The translations under genes and the position numbers were made by a program. A stretch of DNA of 64,000 nt from an uncultured Lachnospira sp. Its GTDB lineage: Bacteria; Bacillota; Clostridia; Lachnospirales; Lachnospiraceae. Location of the stretch: NCBI GenBank assembly GCA_934359185.1, contig CAKRLE010000002.1, positions 1-64,000 of the forward strand, in the 5' to 3' direction. This document shows, in pieces, positions 8,659 to 18,179 of the stretch. Each line of letters starts with the position of its first letter. Position 1 is the stretch's first letter. The notes under the pieces were generated by a model, which was not told the origin of the DNA, searched no databases, and saw only the letters and a list, made by a program, of their open reading frames with translations.

Positions 8659-9239
8659 GAATTGCAGTTATGGTATCTGGCGGTGGAACTAATCTTCAGG
8701 CTATTATTGATGCAATTAAGTCTGGTGAGATTACTAATACACAGATAGCAGCTGTCATAAGCAATAATGCTGATGCATATGCCCTCACAAGAGCAAAAGA
8801 GAATGGCATCAAGGCTATATGCATATCACCTAAGGACTATGCAAGCAGGGATGATTTCAATGAGGCACTTCTTAACGAGGTTAACAGCCTTTCAGTTGAT
8901 TTAATAGTATTAGCTGGATTTCTTGTTAGAATACCAGAGAAGATGGTTCATGAGTATTCACATAGAATTATTAATATCCATCCATCTTTGATTCCTTCGT
9001 TCTGCGGAGTTGGATTCTATGGACTTAAAGTCCATGAAGCAGCACTTGCAAAAGGTGTCAAGATTACAGGTGCAACAGTTCACTATGTGGATGAGGGAAT
9101 GGATACAGGAGAGATAATTTTCCAGAAAGCTGTTGAGGTTCTTCCAGACGATACTCCTGAAGTCTTACAGAGAAGAGTTATGGAACAGGCAGAGTGGAAG
9201 CTTCTTCCAGCTGCTATTAATATGATTGCTAACAAATAA
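8652..9239 (+). CDS. purN: Phosphoribosylglycinamide formyltransferase
   Basis: Transfers the formyl group of 10-formyl-tetrahydrofolate to GAR. At 195 aa it is a normal folate-dependent PurN, with [12 protein letters not shown] at the N terminus, [11 protein letters not shown] (about residues 107-117, catalytic His) and the DTGEII motif near residue 151. The ATG lies inside the end of purM. PurD follows 20 bp later. Confidence 0.95.
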   Translation: MLRIAVMVSGGGTNLQAIIDAIKSGEITNTQIAAVISNNADAYALTRAKENGIKAICISPKDYASRDDFNEALLNEVNSLSVDLIVLAGFLVRIPEKMVHEYSHRIINIHPSLIPSFCGVGFYGLKVHEAALAKGVKITGATVHYVDEGMDTGEIIFQKAVEVLPDDTPEVLQRRVMEQAEWKLLPAAINMIANK

Positions 9240-9259
9240 TATACGAAAGGGCAGAAATT

Positions 9260-10543
9260 ATGAAGGTATTAGTTGTAGGAAGCGGCGGACGTGAACATGC
9301 GATATGCTGGAAAATCAGCCAGTCAGACAAGGTTGATAAGATATATTGTGCACCAGGTAATGCAGGTATAGCACAGGTTGCAGAGTGTGTTGATATCAAA
9401 GCTATGGAGTTTGACAAGCTTGTTAAATTTGCAAAGGATAATGCGATAGACCTTACTGTAATTGGAATGGATGATCCATTGGTTGGAGGTATTGTTGACG
9501 TATTTGAAAAAGAGGGATTAAGAGTATTCGGACCAAGAAAGAATGCAGCTGTTCTTGAAGGCTCTAAGGCATTCTCTAAAGACCTTATGAAAAAATACAA
9601 TATACCAACAGCTGCATATGAGACATTTACATCTGCAGATGATGCAAAGGAATATTTAAAGACATCAGAATTTCCAATTGTACTTAAAGCTGATGGTCTT
9701 GCACTTGGCAAGGGAGTTCTTATATGTAATACACTTGAAGAGGCTCTTGAAGGTGTTGACGAACTTATGCTTGATAAGAAGTTTGGCACAGCAGGGGATA
9801 CAATTGTAATTGAAGAATTTATGACAGGACGTGAAGTATCAGTTCTTTCATTTGTTGATGGCAATACAATCAAGATAATGTCATCTGCACAGGATCACAA
9901 GAGGGCGCTTGATGGCGACAGAGGACTTAATACCGGTGGCATGGGTAACTTTTCACCAAGTCCTTTCTATACTAAGGAAGTAGATGATTTCTGTAAAAAA
10001 TATGTATATCAGGCTACAGTAGATGCGATGAAGGCAGAGGGAAGACCATTTAAAGGTGTTATATTCTTTGGACTTATGCTTACTCCTAAAGGACCAAGAG
10101 TTCTTGAATATAATGCCAGATTTGGAGATCCGGAGGCTCAGGTAGTTCTTCCTAGAATGAAGAATGATATTGTTGAAGTATTTGAAGCATGTATAGACGG
10201 AACACTTGATAAAGTGGATCTTCAGTTTGAAGATAATGCATGCGTATGTGTTGTTCTGGCATCAGATGGTTATCCTGTTGAATATAAGAAAGGATATGAA
10301 ATATTCGGACAGGAAAGATTTGAAGGCAGGGAGGGATATTATCTTTTCCATGCAGGAACGAAGTTTAATGAAGAGGGCAAGGTAGTTACTAATGGTGGAC
10401 GTGTCCTTGGAGTTACAGCACTTGGCAAAAATCTTGTTGAGGCAAGAGCCAATGCATATGAAGCCACAGAATGGGTAACATTTGCTAACAAATACATGAG
10501 ACATGATATAGGACGCTCTATTGACGAGGCAGCTGATAACTAA
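9260..10543 (+). CDS. purD: Phosphoribosylamine-glycine ligase (GAR synthetase)
   Basis: ATP-grasp enzyme of the second step of purine synthesis. The 427-aa length fits. MKVLVVGSGGREHAICWK opens the protein; VLKADGLALGKGV and the acidic metal site EYNARFGDPEAQ (about residues 283-294) are intact. AAGGG precedes the ATG. It is the last purine gene of the cluster; hisS follows after a short hairpin. Confidence 0.96.
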   Translation: MKVLVVGSGGREHAICWKISQSDKVDKIYCAPGNAGIAQVAECVDIKAMEFDKLVKFAKDNAIDLTVIGMDDPLVGGIVDVFEKEGLRVFGPRKNAAVLEGSKAFSKDLMKKYNIPTAAYETFTSADDAKEYLKTSEFPIVLKADGLALGKGVLICNTLEEALEGVDELMLDKKFGTAGDTIVIEEFMTGREVSVLSFVDGNTIKIMSSAQDHKRALDGDRGLNTGGMGNFSPSPFYTKEVDDFCKKYVYQATVDAMKAEGRPFKGVIFFGLMLTPKGPRVLEYNARFGDPEAQVVLPRMKNDIVEVFEACIDGTLDKVDLQFEDNACVCVVLASDGYPVEYKKGYEIFGQERFEGREGYYLFHAGTKFNEEGKVVTNGGRVLGVTALGKNLVEARANAYEATEWVTFANKYMRHDIGRSIDEAADN

Positions 10544-10549
10544 TATATG

Positions 10550-10575
10550 TGCCTGGGGCAGAGATGTCCCAGGCA
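10550..10575 (+). terminator. Weak hairpin between purD and hisS
   Basis: TGCCTGGG and CCCAGGCA form an 8-bp GC-rich stem with a 10-nt loop, followed by AT-rich sequence with no T run. It may end part of the pur transcripts or set mRNA ends. No T-box leader was found before hisS. Confidence 0.45.
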
Positions 10576-10606
10576 TAAATTAACTAATGGAAATGGAGAA
10601 TCGAAT

Positions 10607-11854
10607 ATGAAAGTAACTTCTGTTAAGGGAACTAATGATTATCTTCCTAATGAGGTTGAGATAAGAGATTATCTTTCAGATAAGATTTTATCAGTATATA
10701 AGGAGAATGGGTTTGAGCATATCACAACACCAATTATAGAAGATATAGAGAATCTTGATAAGAGTGATGGAGGTGAGAATCTTAATCTTATATTCAAGAT
10801 TATGAAGCGTGGTGATAAGCTTGATAAGGCTCTGGAAAAGGGTGTTACATCACAGAATGAAAATGAGCTTGCAGATATGGGACTAAGATATGACCTCACA
10901 CTGCCACTCAGCAGATATTATGCTAATAATAAGGACAAGCTTACAATACCTATGAAGTGTATCCAGATGGACAGGGTATACAGGGCTGAGCGTCCACAGA
11001 AGGGAAGACTCAGAGAGTTCATACAGTGTGATATTGATATCATTGGTTCAGAGTCAACAGATAGTGAGATAGAGCTTATTCTTACAACAACTAAGGCTCT
11101 CGATGCAATCGGAATGAAGAACTATAAGGTAAAAGTTAACGACAGAAGATTGCTAAGAGCGGTTCTTGCATCATTTGGATTTGCAGAGAGTGAGCTTGAC
11201 AGTGTGTGCATAACATTTGATAAGATGGATAAGATTGGTCTTGATGGCGTCGTGGAAGAGCTTAATGAGAAGGGCTTCGATGGCAAGGCAATTGAGAGTT
11301 TTAAGAATTTCCTCGAGAAGAAGGATTTCAGCCTTGATTCAGTTGCAGTCATACTTGAAGATAAGACACCAGCAGAGAGTCTTAAGCATATTATTGATAC
11401 TGTAGGTGAGCTTACAGACAACGCATATGAAGTAGTGTTTGACCTTTCATTGGTAAGAGGACAGGGATATTATACTGGTACTGTATTTGAAGTTGAGAGT
11501 ATTGATTTCAAGGGTGCTATAGCAGGTGGCGGACGATATGATAATCTTATCGGCAAGTTCCTGAATGAGAATGTTCCAGCAGTTGGTTTTTCTATTGGAT
11601 TTGAGAGGATTTTCTCAATTCTTATGGAACATGGAATAGATATAACAAGCAGACAGAAAAAAATTGCTGTTATGTATGATGAGCAGGAGTTTATAGCTGC
11701 TGTTAAAATTGCAGACAGGCTTAGAAATGAAGGAAATATTGCATCATTGTATGTTAAGCCAAAGAAAATGGGCAAGTTCTTAGGAAAGCTTGAGGAGAGA
11801 AAGTACGATGGCTTTGTTAATGTGCAGAATGGTGAAGATGTAAGCTGGTTTTAG
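10607..11854 (+). CDS. hisS: Histidyl-tRNA synthetase
   Basis: Class II aminoacyl-tRNA synthetase that charges tRNA-His. The start at ATG 10607 with GGAG at 10595-10598 gives 415 aa and the usual opening VKGTNDYLP; the longer frame from 10547 has no ribosome site. Motif 2 region YRAERPQKGRLREFIQCDIDI and the histidine-specific segment RGQGYYTGTVFE and GGGRYDNLIGKF are present. A C-terminal anticodon-binding domain follows. It is read in the same direction as purD. Confidence 0.95.
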   Translation: MKVTSVKGTNDYLPNEVEIRDYLSDKILSVYKENGFEHITTPIIEDIENLDKSDGGENLNLIFKIMKRGDKLDKALEKGVTSQNENELADMGLRYDLTLPLSRYYANNKDKLTIPMKCIQMDRVYRAERPQKGRLREFIQCDIDIIGSESTDSEIELILTTTKALDAIGMKNYKVKVNDRRLLRAVLASFGFAESELDSVCITFDKMDKIGLDGVVEELNEKGFDGKAIESFKNFLEKKDFSLDSVAVILEDKTPAESLKHIIDTVGELTDNAYEVVFDLSLVRGQGYYTGTVFEVESIDFKGAIAGGGRYDNLIGKFLNENVPAVGFSIGFERIFSILMEHGIDITSRQKKIAVMYDEQEFIAAVKIADRLRNEGNIASLYVKPKKMGKFLGKLEERKYDGFVNVQNGEDVSWF

Positions 11855-11879
11855 TTAAAAAACAAAGGGGGACAAAAAA

Positions 11880-13595
11880 TTGAAATCTATAGGTGCAAAA
11901 ATTAATTATGTATTGTTATTGGTGTTTGTAATATGTGCAGCTGGTATTCTGATTGTTAATTCACAGATTAACAGTATGGGCAGTATTACTAATGAAATCA
12001 GTCAGAAGTATATTGAGAGTGTTAAGGAAGTAGATACTATATCTGAGTATATAGTTAATCTCAAATCCCAGATGCTTGAGTATCTTCTTGCACCGGAAGA
12101 CAAAAAGTCTTCTAAGCTGGGTGAGATTACAAAAACCCAGGGTGCAATAGTTACATCATTCCAGAAGCTGAAGGATAGCGCTGCGACTGACAGGGCAAAG
12201 GATGCAGTTACTAAACTTGAACAATCATACGGATCATATAAGGATAAATATAATTCGATTATTAAACAGATTGACAGTAAAACGATAACTGATGCAACCG
12301 CAATTGATAACCAGCTCTCCAAACTTTACAGTGCACTTGAGATAAGCGTACATTCAGTTGAAGTGCAGAATACTGTTAATACAGTACGTGCACAGAAATC
12401 ACTTGAAAGCAGTACAACAACAAGTCGTATGGTCTTTGTGGCTGTAGGAGTACTTCTTGTTGCTGTATTTATTATAAGTGTTTTCTTTGCCAAATTCTGT
12501 ATTGCAAGACCAGCTAAAATTGCAACTAAAGAACTCCAGAATATTATACACGATATAGAAGATAATAATGGTAATCTTACTGTACGTGTTACACAAAAAT
12601 CTAAAGATGAAATAGGACAGCTTGTAGCTGGTATTAATAAGTTTATTGAAGTTCTTGACGGAATAATATCAGAGATTCAGAATGATACAGCGGATGTTAA
12701 GAAGAGTGTTAATGTTGTTTATGGACAGATTGGAACAGCAGACAGCAATATTATGGATGTATCTGCAACAATGCAGCAGCTTGCAGCAGGTATGACAGAG
12801 ATGTCTACAACAGCAGAGCATATAAGTGGCCAGACAGATTCAATAAGCCAGAGCATGGAAGACATAGCCAAAGAAGCGGACAATGGTTCAGCAATGGCAA
12901 AGGATATCAAGGTTAAAGCAGTCAAACTTAAAGAAGAAGGAATTGAGAGCAAAGAGAATACAAGTAAGATGGCTGACGAAATCAGAGAAGCGGTTAAAGC
13001 ATCGCTTGAGAAGAGTAAAGATGTTGAAAAAATCAATGAACTTACAGATAATATTTTAAGCATATCAAGCCAGACTAACCTTCTTGCACTTAATGCATCT
13101 ATAGAGGCTGCCAGAGCGGGAGAAGCCGGTAAGGGATTCGCAGTAGTTGCTGACGAAATCCGTACACTTGCTGATTCAAGCCGTAACACTGCCAACGATA
13201 TCCAGGCAATAAGCCGTGATGTTACTAATTCAGTTGGTGAGCTTGCTGACAATGCTAACAAGATGATTGATTTTATTATCAATGTTGTAATGCCTGATTA
13301 TGACAAGCTTGTTAATATAGGTGAGCAGTACAATGAAGATGCAGAAGATTTTGATAACATACTTCAGCGCTTCACTGATAATGCTACACAGCTTAAGCAG
13401 ACAATGGTAGATGTTGCAACTCTTATCAAGGGTATGTCAGTGACAATCAGTGAGAATTCTGATGGAGTTACTATGGTTTCTAATAATGCCAGCGGCCTGA
13501 CAGAGGGAATGAGCCAGATTAAGGAAGAAATGTTACATACAGAATCAGCAGCTGGCAGACTTGATGAAACTGTTGGACGTTTTACAAGAATATAG
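11880..13595 (+). CDS. Methyl-accepting chemotaxis protein
   Basis: Transmembrane chemoreceptor (571 aa). It begins with a TTG at 11880, supported by AAAGGGGG 8 bp upstream. Order: membrane segment ~8-27, extracytoplasmic helical sensor ~28-180 (four-helix-bundle type), membrane segment ~182-205, HAMP ~206-260, then the cytoplasmic signalling hairpin with its tip near [20 protein letters not shown] (residues ~398-417). It signals through CheA/CheW to flagella in the family; no che genes are in the window. A TRAP-type binding lipoprotein gene follows 18 bp later, which suggests a binding-protein-assisted receptor. Confidence 0.93.
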   Translation: MKSIGAKINYVLLLVFVICAAGILIVNSQINSMGSITNEISQKYIESVKEVDTISEYIVNLKSQMLEYLLAPEDKKSSKLGEITKTQGAIVTSFQKLKDSAATDRAKDAVTKLEQSYGSYKDKYNSIIKQIDSKTITDATAIDNQLSKLYSALEISVHSVEVQNTVNTVRAQKSLESSTTTSRMVFVAVGVLLVAVFIISVFFAKFCIARPAKIATKELQNIIHDIEDNNGNLTVRVTQKSKDEIGQLVAGINKFIEVLDGIISEIQNDTADVKKSVNVVYGQIGTADSNIMDVSATMQQLAAGMTEMSTTAEHISGQTDSISQSMEDIAKEADNGSAMAKDIKVKAVKLKEEGIESKENTSKMADEIREAVKASLEKSKDVEKINELTDNILSISSQTNLLALNASIEAARAGEAGKGFAVVADEIRTLADSSRNTANDIQAISRDVTNSVGELADNANKMIDFIINVVMPDYDKLVNIGEQYNEDAEDFDNILQRFTDNATQLKQTMVDVATLIKGMSVTISENSDGVTMVSNNASGLTEGMSQIKEEMLHTESAAGRLDETVGRFTRI

Positions 13596-13613
13596 GAATG
13601 GGGGTAGCTTGAT

Positions 13614-14603
13614 ATGAAAAAGAAAGTATTACTGACAGTAGTGATGATGATGCTTATGTTTGCTCTTGCTGGATGTGGCAGCAAAAATAAAAATGTTACA
13701 ACACTTATAATGGCTGATGTACAGGAAGGTGATCATCCAACAGCTCTTGCATGCGATAAATTTGCTGAACTTGTTAAGCAGAAGACTGACGGAAGAATTA
13801 ACATTGAGGTGTATCACGGACAGACACTTGGAACAGAGGCAGAGCAGATAGCACAGGTAACAGTTGGTGGAATTGATTTCGTGCGTGTATCTTCACCAGT
13901 GGCTTCATATTATGATGATATAAAGGCGTTTCAGGCTTTGTATCTGTACGGAAGTGAAGATGATATGTGGAAAGTCCTCGATGGGGATATCGGCAATGAA
14001 TTTTTAAAGGCACAGAAGTTAAAAGATAATGGTATTGAAGGACTTTGCTGGTTTTCAGGTGGTTCGAGAAACTTCTACAACAATGTTAAAGCTGTGACAA
14101 GTCCGGATGATCTGAAAGGACTTACACTCAGAGTTAATACTGATTCAATGTTTGCATTCCTTGAAAAATGTGGTGCAAAGGGTGTCAATGTATCATATGG
14201 CGACATTTATAATGCAATATCTGATGGAACAATTGATGGAGCTGAGAATAACTGGCCATCTTATATATCAACAGGACATTACAAGGTTGCACCATATATA
14301 ACAGTTGATGAGCATACAAGAATCCCTGAGATGATAGCAGCTTCAACGGAGACAATGAGCAAACTTTCCGCACAGGATCAACAGATTATCCGTGAGTGTG
14401 CTAATGAGGCCAGTCATCTTCAGAGACAGTGGATGAAAGAGTATGATGAAAAGGCAATCAAACAGGCAGAGGAAGCCGGATGTACGATAACATATCTCAC
14501 TAAGGAACAGGTTGCAAAATTCCAGAGTGTGGCAGAACCTGTTAATGAAAAGGTTAGTTCTAAATATATTAATATAATTAAGAAAATTAAAGCAGCGCAG
14601 TAA
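13614..14603 (+). CDS. TRAP-type substrate-binding lipoprotein (DctP family), orphan
   Basis: A 329-aa lipoprotein: basic start, hydrophobic core, lipobox FALAGC with Cys22. The mature part follows the DctP/SiaP fold, with DHPTALACDKFAELVKQKT, GTEAEQIAQVTVGGID, the ligand-carboxylate region LKGLTLRVNTDSMF and GAENNWPSYISTGHYKVAPY. The membrane partners DctQ and DctM are absent on both sides. It sits 18 bp after a chemoreceptor gene and is closed by a terminator, so it may feed ligand information to that receptor instead of a transporter; this is inference. The ligand is unknown, likely an organic or sugar acid. Confidence 0.88.
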   Translation: MKKKVLLTVVMMMLMFALAGCGSKNKNVTTLIMADVQEGDHPTALACDKFAELVKQKTDGRINIEVYHGQTLGTEAEQIAQVTVGGIDFVRVSSPVASYYDDIKAFQALYLYGSEDDMWKVLDGDIGNEFLKAQKLKDNGIEGLCWFSGGSRNFYNNVKAVTSPDDLKGLTLRVNTDSMFAFLEKCGAKGVNVSYGDIYNAISDGTIDGAENNWPSYISTGHYKVAPYITVDEHTRIPEMIAASTETMSKLSAQDQQIIRECANEASHLQRQWMKEYDEKAIKQAEEAGCTITYLTKEQVAKFQSVAEPVNEKVSSKYINIIKKIKAAQ

Positions 14604-14620
14604 AATAAAAATATGTTATA

Positions 14621-14654
14621 ATGGACAGAAGGATTCAGACTTCTGTCCATTTTG
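14621..14654 (+). terminator. Intrinsic terminator after the MCP-DctP pair
   Basis: ATGGACAGAAG and CTTCTGTCCAT form an 11-bp perfect stem with an 8-nt loop, followed by TTTT. A TGTTATAAT extended -10 motif at 14614-14622 overlaps its left edge and could start the next gene's transcript. Confidence 0.8.
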
Positions 14655-14676
14655 TGTTTTGAAAGGAGAAATAGTT

Positions 14677-15801
14677 ATGTGTTTTGATAATGTAAAAAAG
14701 AATTTTGGATTTGGCTGTATGAGACTTCCAATGCAGGAAAATGGCGAAGTAGATATAGAACAGACAAGTAAAATGGTAGATGAATTTCTTGCACAGGGAT
14801 TCAATTATTTTGATACGGCACACGGATATCTTGATGGAAGGAGTGAGCCAGCACTCAGAGAGTGCCTGACAAAGCGATATAAGAGAGAAGAATATATACT
14901 CACAGACAAGCTTACAATGTCTTATTTTAACAAGCAGGAGGACATCCGTCCTTTTTTTGAAAGCCAGCTAGAGGCATGTGGTGTAGAGTATTTTGATTTT
15001 TACCTTATGCATTCACAGTCAAAGAGCATATTTGAATATTTCAAGAAATGCAAGGCTTATGAGACTGCACTTGAGCTTAAAAATGAAGGTAAAATTAAAC
15101 ATTTTGGAATATCATTCCATGATAAAGCTGAGGTTCTTGATGAAATCCTTACAGAGTATCCACAGGTTGAAGTTGTTCAGATTCAGTTCAACTATCTTGA
15201 TTATGATGACCCTGCTGTACAGAGCAGAAAATGTTACGAGGTCTGTCGCAGGCACAACAAGCCAGTGATTATTATGGAGCCAGTTAAGGGAGGTAATCTT
15301 GTTAATCTTCCAGAGGATGCAAAGGCAATTCTGGATGATCTTCATGGAGGAAGTCCTGCAAGCTATGCAATACGTTTTGCTGCAAGTTTTGATGGAGTTA
15401 TAATGGTTCTTTCTGGAATGAGCAATATAGAGCAGATGAATGATAATTTAAGCTATATGAAACATTTTGTTCCATTAAACGACACCGAGATGGAAGCGGT
15501 AAGGAAGGTTGCAGATGTATTTCATTCTAAGCATATGATTCCATGTACAGCCTGCCGTTACTGTATAGCAGGCTGTCCTAAGAATATATCTATTCCTGAT
15601 TTATTTGCCTGTATGAATGCAGCCACAGTTTTTCACGACTGGAATGCAGGTTATTATTACAGAAAAGTATATACTGTGAATAATGGCAAAGCGGGTGATT
15701 GCATTAAATGTGGTAAATGTGAGCAGATATGTCCGCAGCATTTAAAGATACGTGACCTGCTTGTTCAGGTGGCTGATGAGTTTGAGAAGGTGGAGAAGTA
15801 A
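14677..15801 (+). CDS. Aldo/keto reductase with C-terminal 4Fe-4S ferredoxin domain
   Basis: A 374-aa cytosolic oxidoreductase. AAAGGAG (14662-14668) supports ATG 14677. Residues ~1-270 are an aldo/keto reductase barrel (NFGFGCMRLPM, FNYFDTAHGY with the catalytic Asp and Tyr, HFGISFHD, MEPVKGG). Residues ~285-374 add two iron-sulfur motifs: CTACRYCIAGCP and CIKCGKCEQICP. This fused form is common in anaerobic Firmicutes; the substrate is unknown. It lies directly upstream of cas3 but is a housekeeping-type gene and probably marks the edge of the CRISPR island. Confidence 0.9.
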   Translation: MCFDNVKKNFGFGCMRLPMQENGEVDIEQTSKMVDEFLAQGFNYFDTAHGYLDGRSEPALRECLTKRYKREEYILTDKLTMSYFNKQEDIRPFFESQLEACGVEYFDFYLMHSQSKSIFEYFKKCKAYETALELKNEGKIKHFGISFHDKAEVLDEILTEYPQVEVVQIQFNYLDYDDPAVQSRKCYEVCRRHNKPVIIMEPVKGGNLVNLPEDAKAILDDLHGGSPASYAIRFAASFDGVIMVLSGMSNIEQMNDNLSYMKHFVPLNDTEMEAVRKVADVFHSKHMIPCTACRYCIAGCPKNISIPDLFACMNAATVFHDWNAGYYYRKVYTVNNGKAGDCIKCGKCEQICPQHLKIRDLLVQVADEFEKVEK

Positions 15802-15857
15802 TCGGGCTGGATTTAAGAGCTGCATTTTGCATGTTTTTTGGATTGTGAAGGGAAAGT

Positions 15858-17987
15858 ATGGAATATATAGCACATAAAGATGGAGAAAGAGTACAGACAT
15901 TAAAAGAACATCTTGAAGGAACAGCACAATTAGCGGGTGAATTTGCTGCAAAATTTGGTAAAGAAGAATGGGGATATTGTTGTGGGATGCTTCATGACAT
16001 TGGAAAATATTCCAGTGAATTTCAAAGAAAAATAAGATTGGATACCAATAATATGGTTGATCATGCAACAGCAGGTGTCCAATTATGCGACAATAAAGGA
16101 GGATATTATCCTCTGTTAAGTTATTGTATTGCGGGACACCATGCAGGTATGCCGGATTATGGCAACACAGCAATATCTTCAAGTTTATGTGGCAGAAGGG
16201 TTAAAAAAATATATAATTATGAAGCTTATAGAGATGAAATTGATATTCCAGCGTTGAATTCTGCACCTATTAAAATCGATCAATGTCGAAATCTGGATTT
16301 TACATTAAGTGTTTTTTTGAGGATGATTTATTCATGTTTGGTTGATGCAGACTTTTTAGACACCGAAAGCTTTATGAATAATGGAAATATAGAGCGTAAG
16401 TCAGGACAGGAAATGTATGTATTGCTGGAAAAATTAAAAAAACATATAGATAAATGGCTTTTAAATGATGACATAGATAGTGTGAATGGAAGAAGAACAG
16501 AGATATTAAAACATTGTCTAGATGAGGGTACTAAGAAAAAAGGATTTTTTAGATTAACAGTACCTACGGGTGGTGGAAAAACGATAGCATCACTTGCATT
16601 TGCATTAAAACATGCAGTGGCAAATGAAATGAATAGGATTATTTATGTGATACCATATACAAGTATTATAGAGCAAAATGCACAGGTTTTCAGGGATATT
16701 TTGGGTTATGACAATGTATTGGAAAATCATTGCAATGTTGATTATGATAGTTCTGAAGAGATGAAGCCAATGCAACTGGCAAGTGAAAATTGGGACAAAC
16801 CCGTTATTGTGACAACAAATGTACAATTTTTTGAATCGTTATTTTCAAATAAATCATCAAAGTGTAGAAAGATACATAATATTGCTAATAGTGTTATTGT
16901 TTTTGACGAGGCACAGATGATTTCATTGGATTATTTAAAGCCATGCATGGCAATGATAGAACAATTAGTTGAAAATTATGAATCAAGCGTTGTTCTTTGT
17001 ACAGCGACTCAACCAGCATTGGATTCATTTTTGCCTGATGTTAAAAATATTATTGAATTGTGTCCACGTATGGAGAAGCAATTTGAATTTTTTAAACGTG
17101 TTACATATTGTAAGATGGGATCAATCTCAAAAGAAGAGCTGGTAAACAGACTTAACAATGAACAGAGTGCATTATGTATTGTAAATACTAAAAAACGTGC
17201 TCAGGAAATCTACAATATGGCTGCTGGAGAAGGTGTATATCATTTATCAACAAGTATGTATCCTAAACATAGAAAAAGAATTCTTGATACTGTTAAAAAA
17301 AGATTGGATGATAATAAAAAATGTATTCTGATATCGACAAGCTTGGTAGAAGCTGGCGTTGATTTAGATTTTAAATGTGTATATAGACAGATTGCAGGAA
17401 TTGACTCCATAATTCAAGCTGCTGGCAGATGTAATCGTGAAGGAAATGAAGATGCAGATGACAGCAAGGTTTATATATTTGATTTTAATGATAATAGTAA
17501 AGCAATGTCACAGAGACAGCAAATTGATATTTCAAAATCTGTTTTGCAGGACTATACCAGTATAGACAAGTTAGAATGTATTTCAGACTATTTTTCCCGT
17601 TTATATAAATTTCGTGGAGATGGCTTAGATAAAAAACATATTATGGATGAATTTAAAAACAGAAAATATAATTTTGCAAAGGTTGGTAAAGAATTCAAGT
17701 TAATCGAGCAAGATGTAAAGACTATATTTATTAATAAAGAATCTGAAGCATGTGAAATATTACAGGATATTAAACAAAAAGGCTTTTCAAAAGAAAGAAT
17801 GAGAAAGTCGGGAATGTATTGTATTCAGGTATATAATGATATGTTTGATAAATTAAATAGTGCAGGGATGATACAGTTGATTTCAGAAGATATTCAGGAT
17901 TTTTATGAACTGGTTAATGTTGAGCAGTATTCAGAGAATTTTGGATTGGATTATTCAATAGATAATGATATTGCTATATTCTTATAA
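15858..17987 (+). CDS. cas3: CRISPR-associated nuclease-helicase Cas3 (type I-C)
   Basis: Degrades DNA marked by Cascade. The 709-aa protein has an N-terminal HD nuclease (His18; LHDIGK with His46-Asp47; GHHAG with His94-His95; Asp163/Asp165) and a superfamily 2 helicase (Walker A PTGGGKT at 236-242, DEAQ at 350-353, and QAAGRCNREG motif VI). All catalytic residues look intact. It lies 56 bp after the aldo/keto reductase gene. It is separated from the other cas genes by a 264-bp regulatory region and two inserted genes, so it is likely transcribed apart from the effector operon. Confidence 0.95.
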   Translation: MEYIAHKDGERVQTLKEHLEGTAQLAGEFAAKFGKEEWGYCCGMLHDIGKYSSEFQRKIRLDTNNMVDHATAGVQLCDNKGGYYPLLSYCIAGHHAGMPDYGNTAISSSLCGRRVKKIYNYEAYRDEIDIPALNSAPIKIDQCRNLDFTLSVFLRMIYSCLVDADFLDTESFMNNGNIERKSGQEMYVLLEKLKKHIDKWLLNDDIDSVNGRRTEILKHCLDEGTKKKGFFRLTVPTGGGKTIASLAFALKHAVANEMNRIIYVIPYTSIIEQNAQVFRDILGYDNVLENHCNVDYDSSEEMKPMQLASENWDKPVIVTTNVQFFESLFSNKSSKCRKIHNIANSVIVFDEAQMISLDYLKPCMAMIEQLVENYESSVVLCTATQPALDSFLPDVKNIIELCPRMEKQFEFFKRVTYCKMGSISKEELVNRLNNEQSALCIVNTKKRAQEIYNMAAGEGVYHLSTSMYPKHRKRILDTVKKRLDDNKKCILISTSLVEAGVDLDFKCVYRQIAGIDSIIQAAGRCNREGNEDADDSKVYIFDFNDNSKAMSQRQQIDISKSVLQDYTSIDKLECISDYFSRLYKFRGDGLDKKHIMDEFKNRKYNFAKVGKEFKLIEQDVKTIFINKESEACEILQDIKQKGFSKERMRKSGMYCIQVYNDMFDKLNSAGMIQLISEDIQDFYELVNVEQYSENFGLDYSIDNDIAIFL

Positions 17988-18005
17988 AGTATTAGTTAAC
18001 AAGTT

Positions 18006-18090
18006 GCTGCAGTGTGGAAATTAATACACACTGCAGCATTTACCATATAGAAGGTAGTGTTATTATTTCAATCCACTGGATTACCAGACT
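18006..18090 (-). ncRNA. Putative Cas-regulating RNA (CreR/CreA-like): pseudo-repeat plus pseudo-spacer
   Basis: Read on the minus strand. A consensus-like promoter predicts a start near 18090. The RNA would open with a small hairpin (CTGG-TAAT-CCAG, 18077-18088) directly followed by TGGATTGAAAT (18065-18075), which is exactly the last 11 nt of the CRISPR repeat of this locus, the crRNA 5' handle; one more base (12 in all) also matches. The rest of the repeat has decayed but the hairpin is kept. Next comes a spacer-like stretch AATAACACTACC... (18064 down to ~18038), and a 12-bp hairpin closes it (arms 18005-18016 and 18027-18038), with a poor T run. The first 11 spacer bases match the site at 18146-18156 except at position 6. 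The hairpin may also end cas3 transcripts from the other side. Confidence 0.72.
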
Positions 18091-18096
18091 TAAGTT

Positions 18097-18125
18097 AGTA
18101 TATATGAAATTGTAATTTATATCAA
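18097..18125 (-). promoter_or_regulatory. Promoter of the pseudo-crRNA
   Basis: On the minus strand TTGATA (18125-18120), an exact 17-bp spacer, and TATACT (18102-18097). Each box is one base off consensus. The predicted start, about 7 bp further on, falls at the first base of the degenerate repeat hairpin. Confidence 0.7.
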
Positions 18126-18142
18126 TAAATTTAAACATATAT

Positions 18143-18179
18143 TTCAATAAAACTACAACTAAATATAAACCTTGATATA
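18143..18179 (+). promoter_or_regulatory. Pseudo-protospacer with TTC PAM overlapping the effector-operon promoter
   Basis: TTC (18143-18145), the usual type I-C PAM, is followed by AATAAAACTAC (18146-18156), which equals the first 11 bases of the pseudo-spacer except position 6, a base not read by type I Cascade. Complementarity then ends. A normal 32-35-bp Cascade footprint from 18146 would reach ~18178 and cover the -35 box at 18172-18177. Partial pairing of this length fits binding without Cas3 cleavage. Confidence 0.68.

Noticed and set aside
9229..9873. A 214-codon open frame on the minus strand.
   Set aside because: Shadow of purD; serine-rich composition typical of antisense frames in this genome.
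10544..10606. Possible T-box leader before hisS.
   Set aside because: The 63-bp gap is too short and holds only a simple hairpin; no T-box sequence or specifier stem is visible.
12719..13282. A 187-codon minus-strand frame within the chemoreceptor gene.
   Set aside because: Shadow of the MCP signalling domain, with no start signals.
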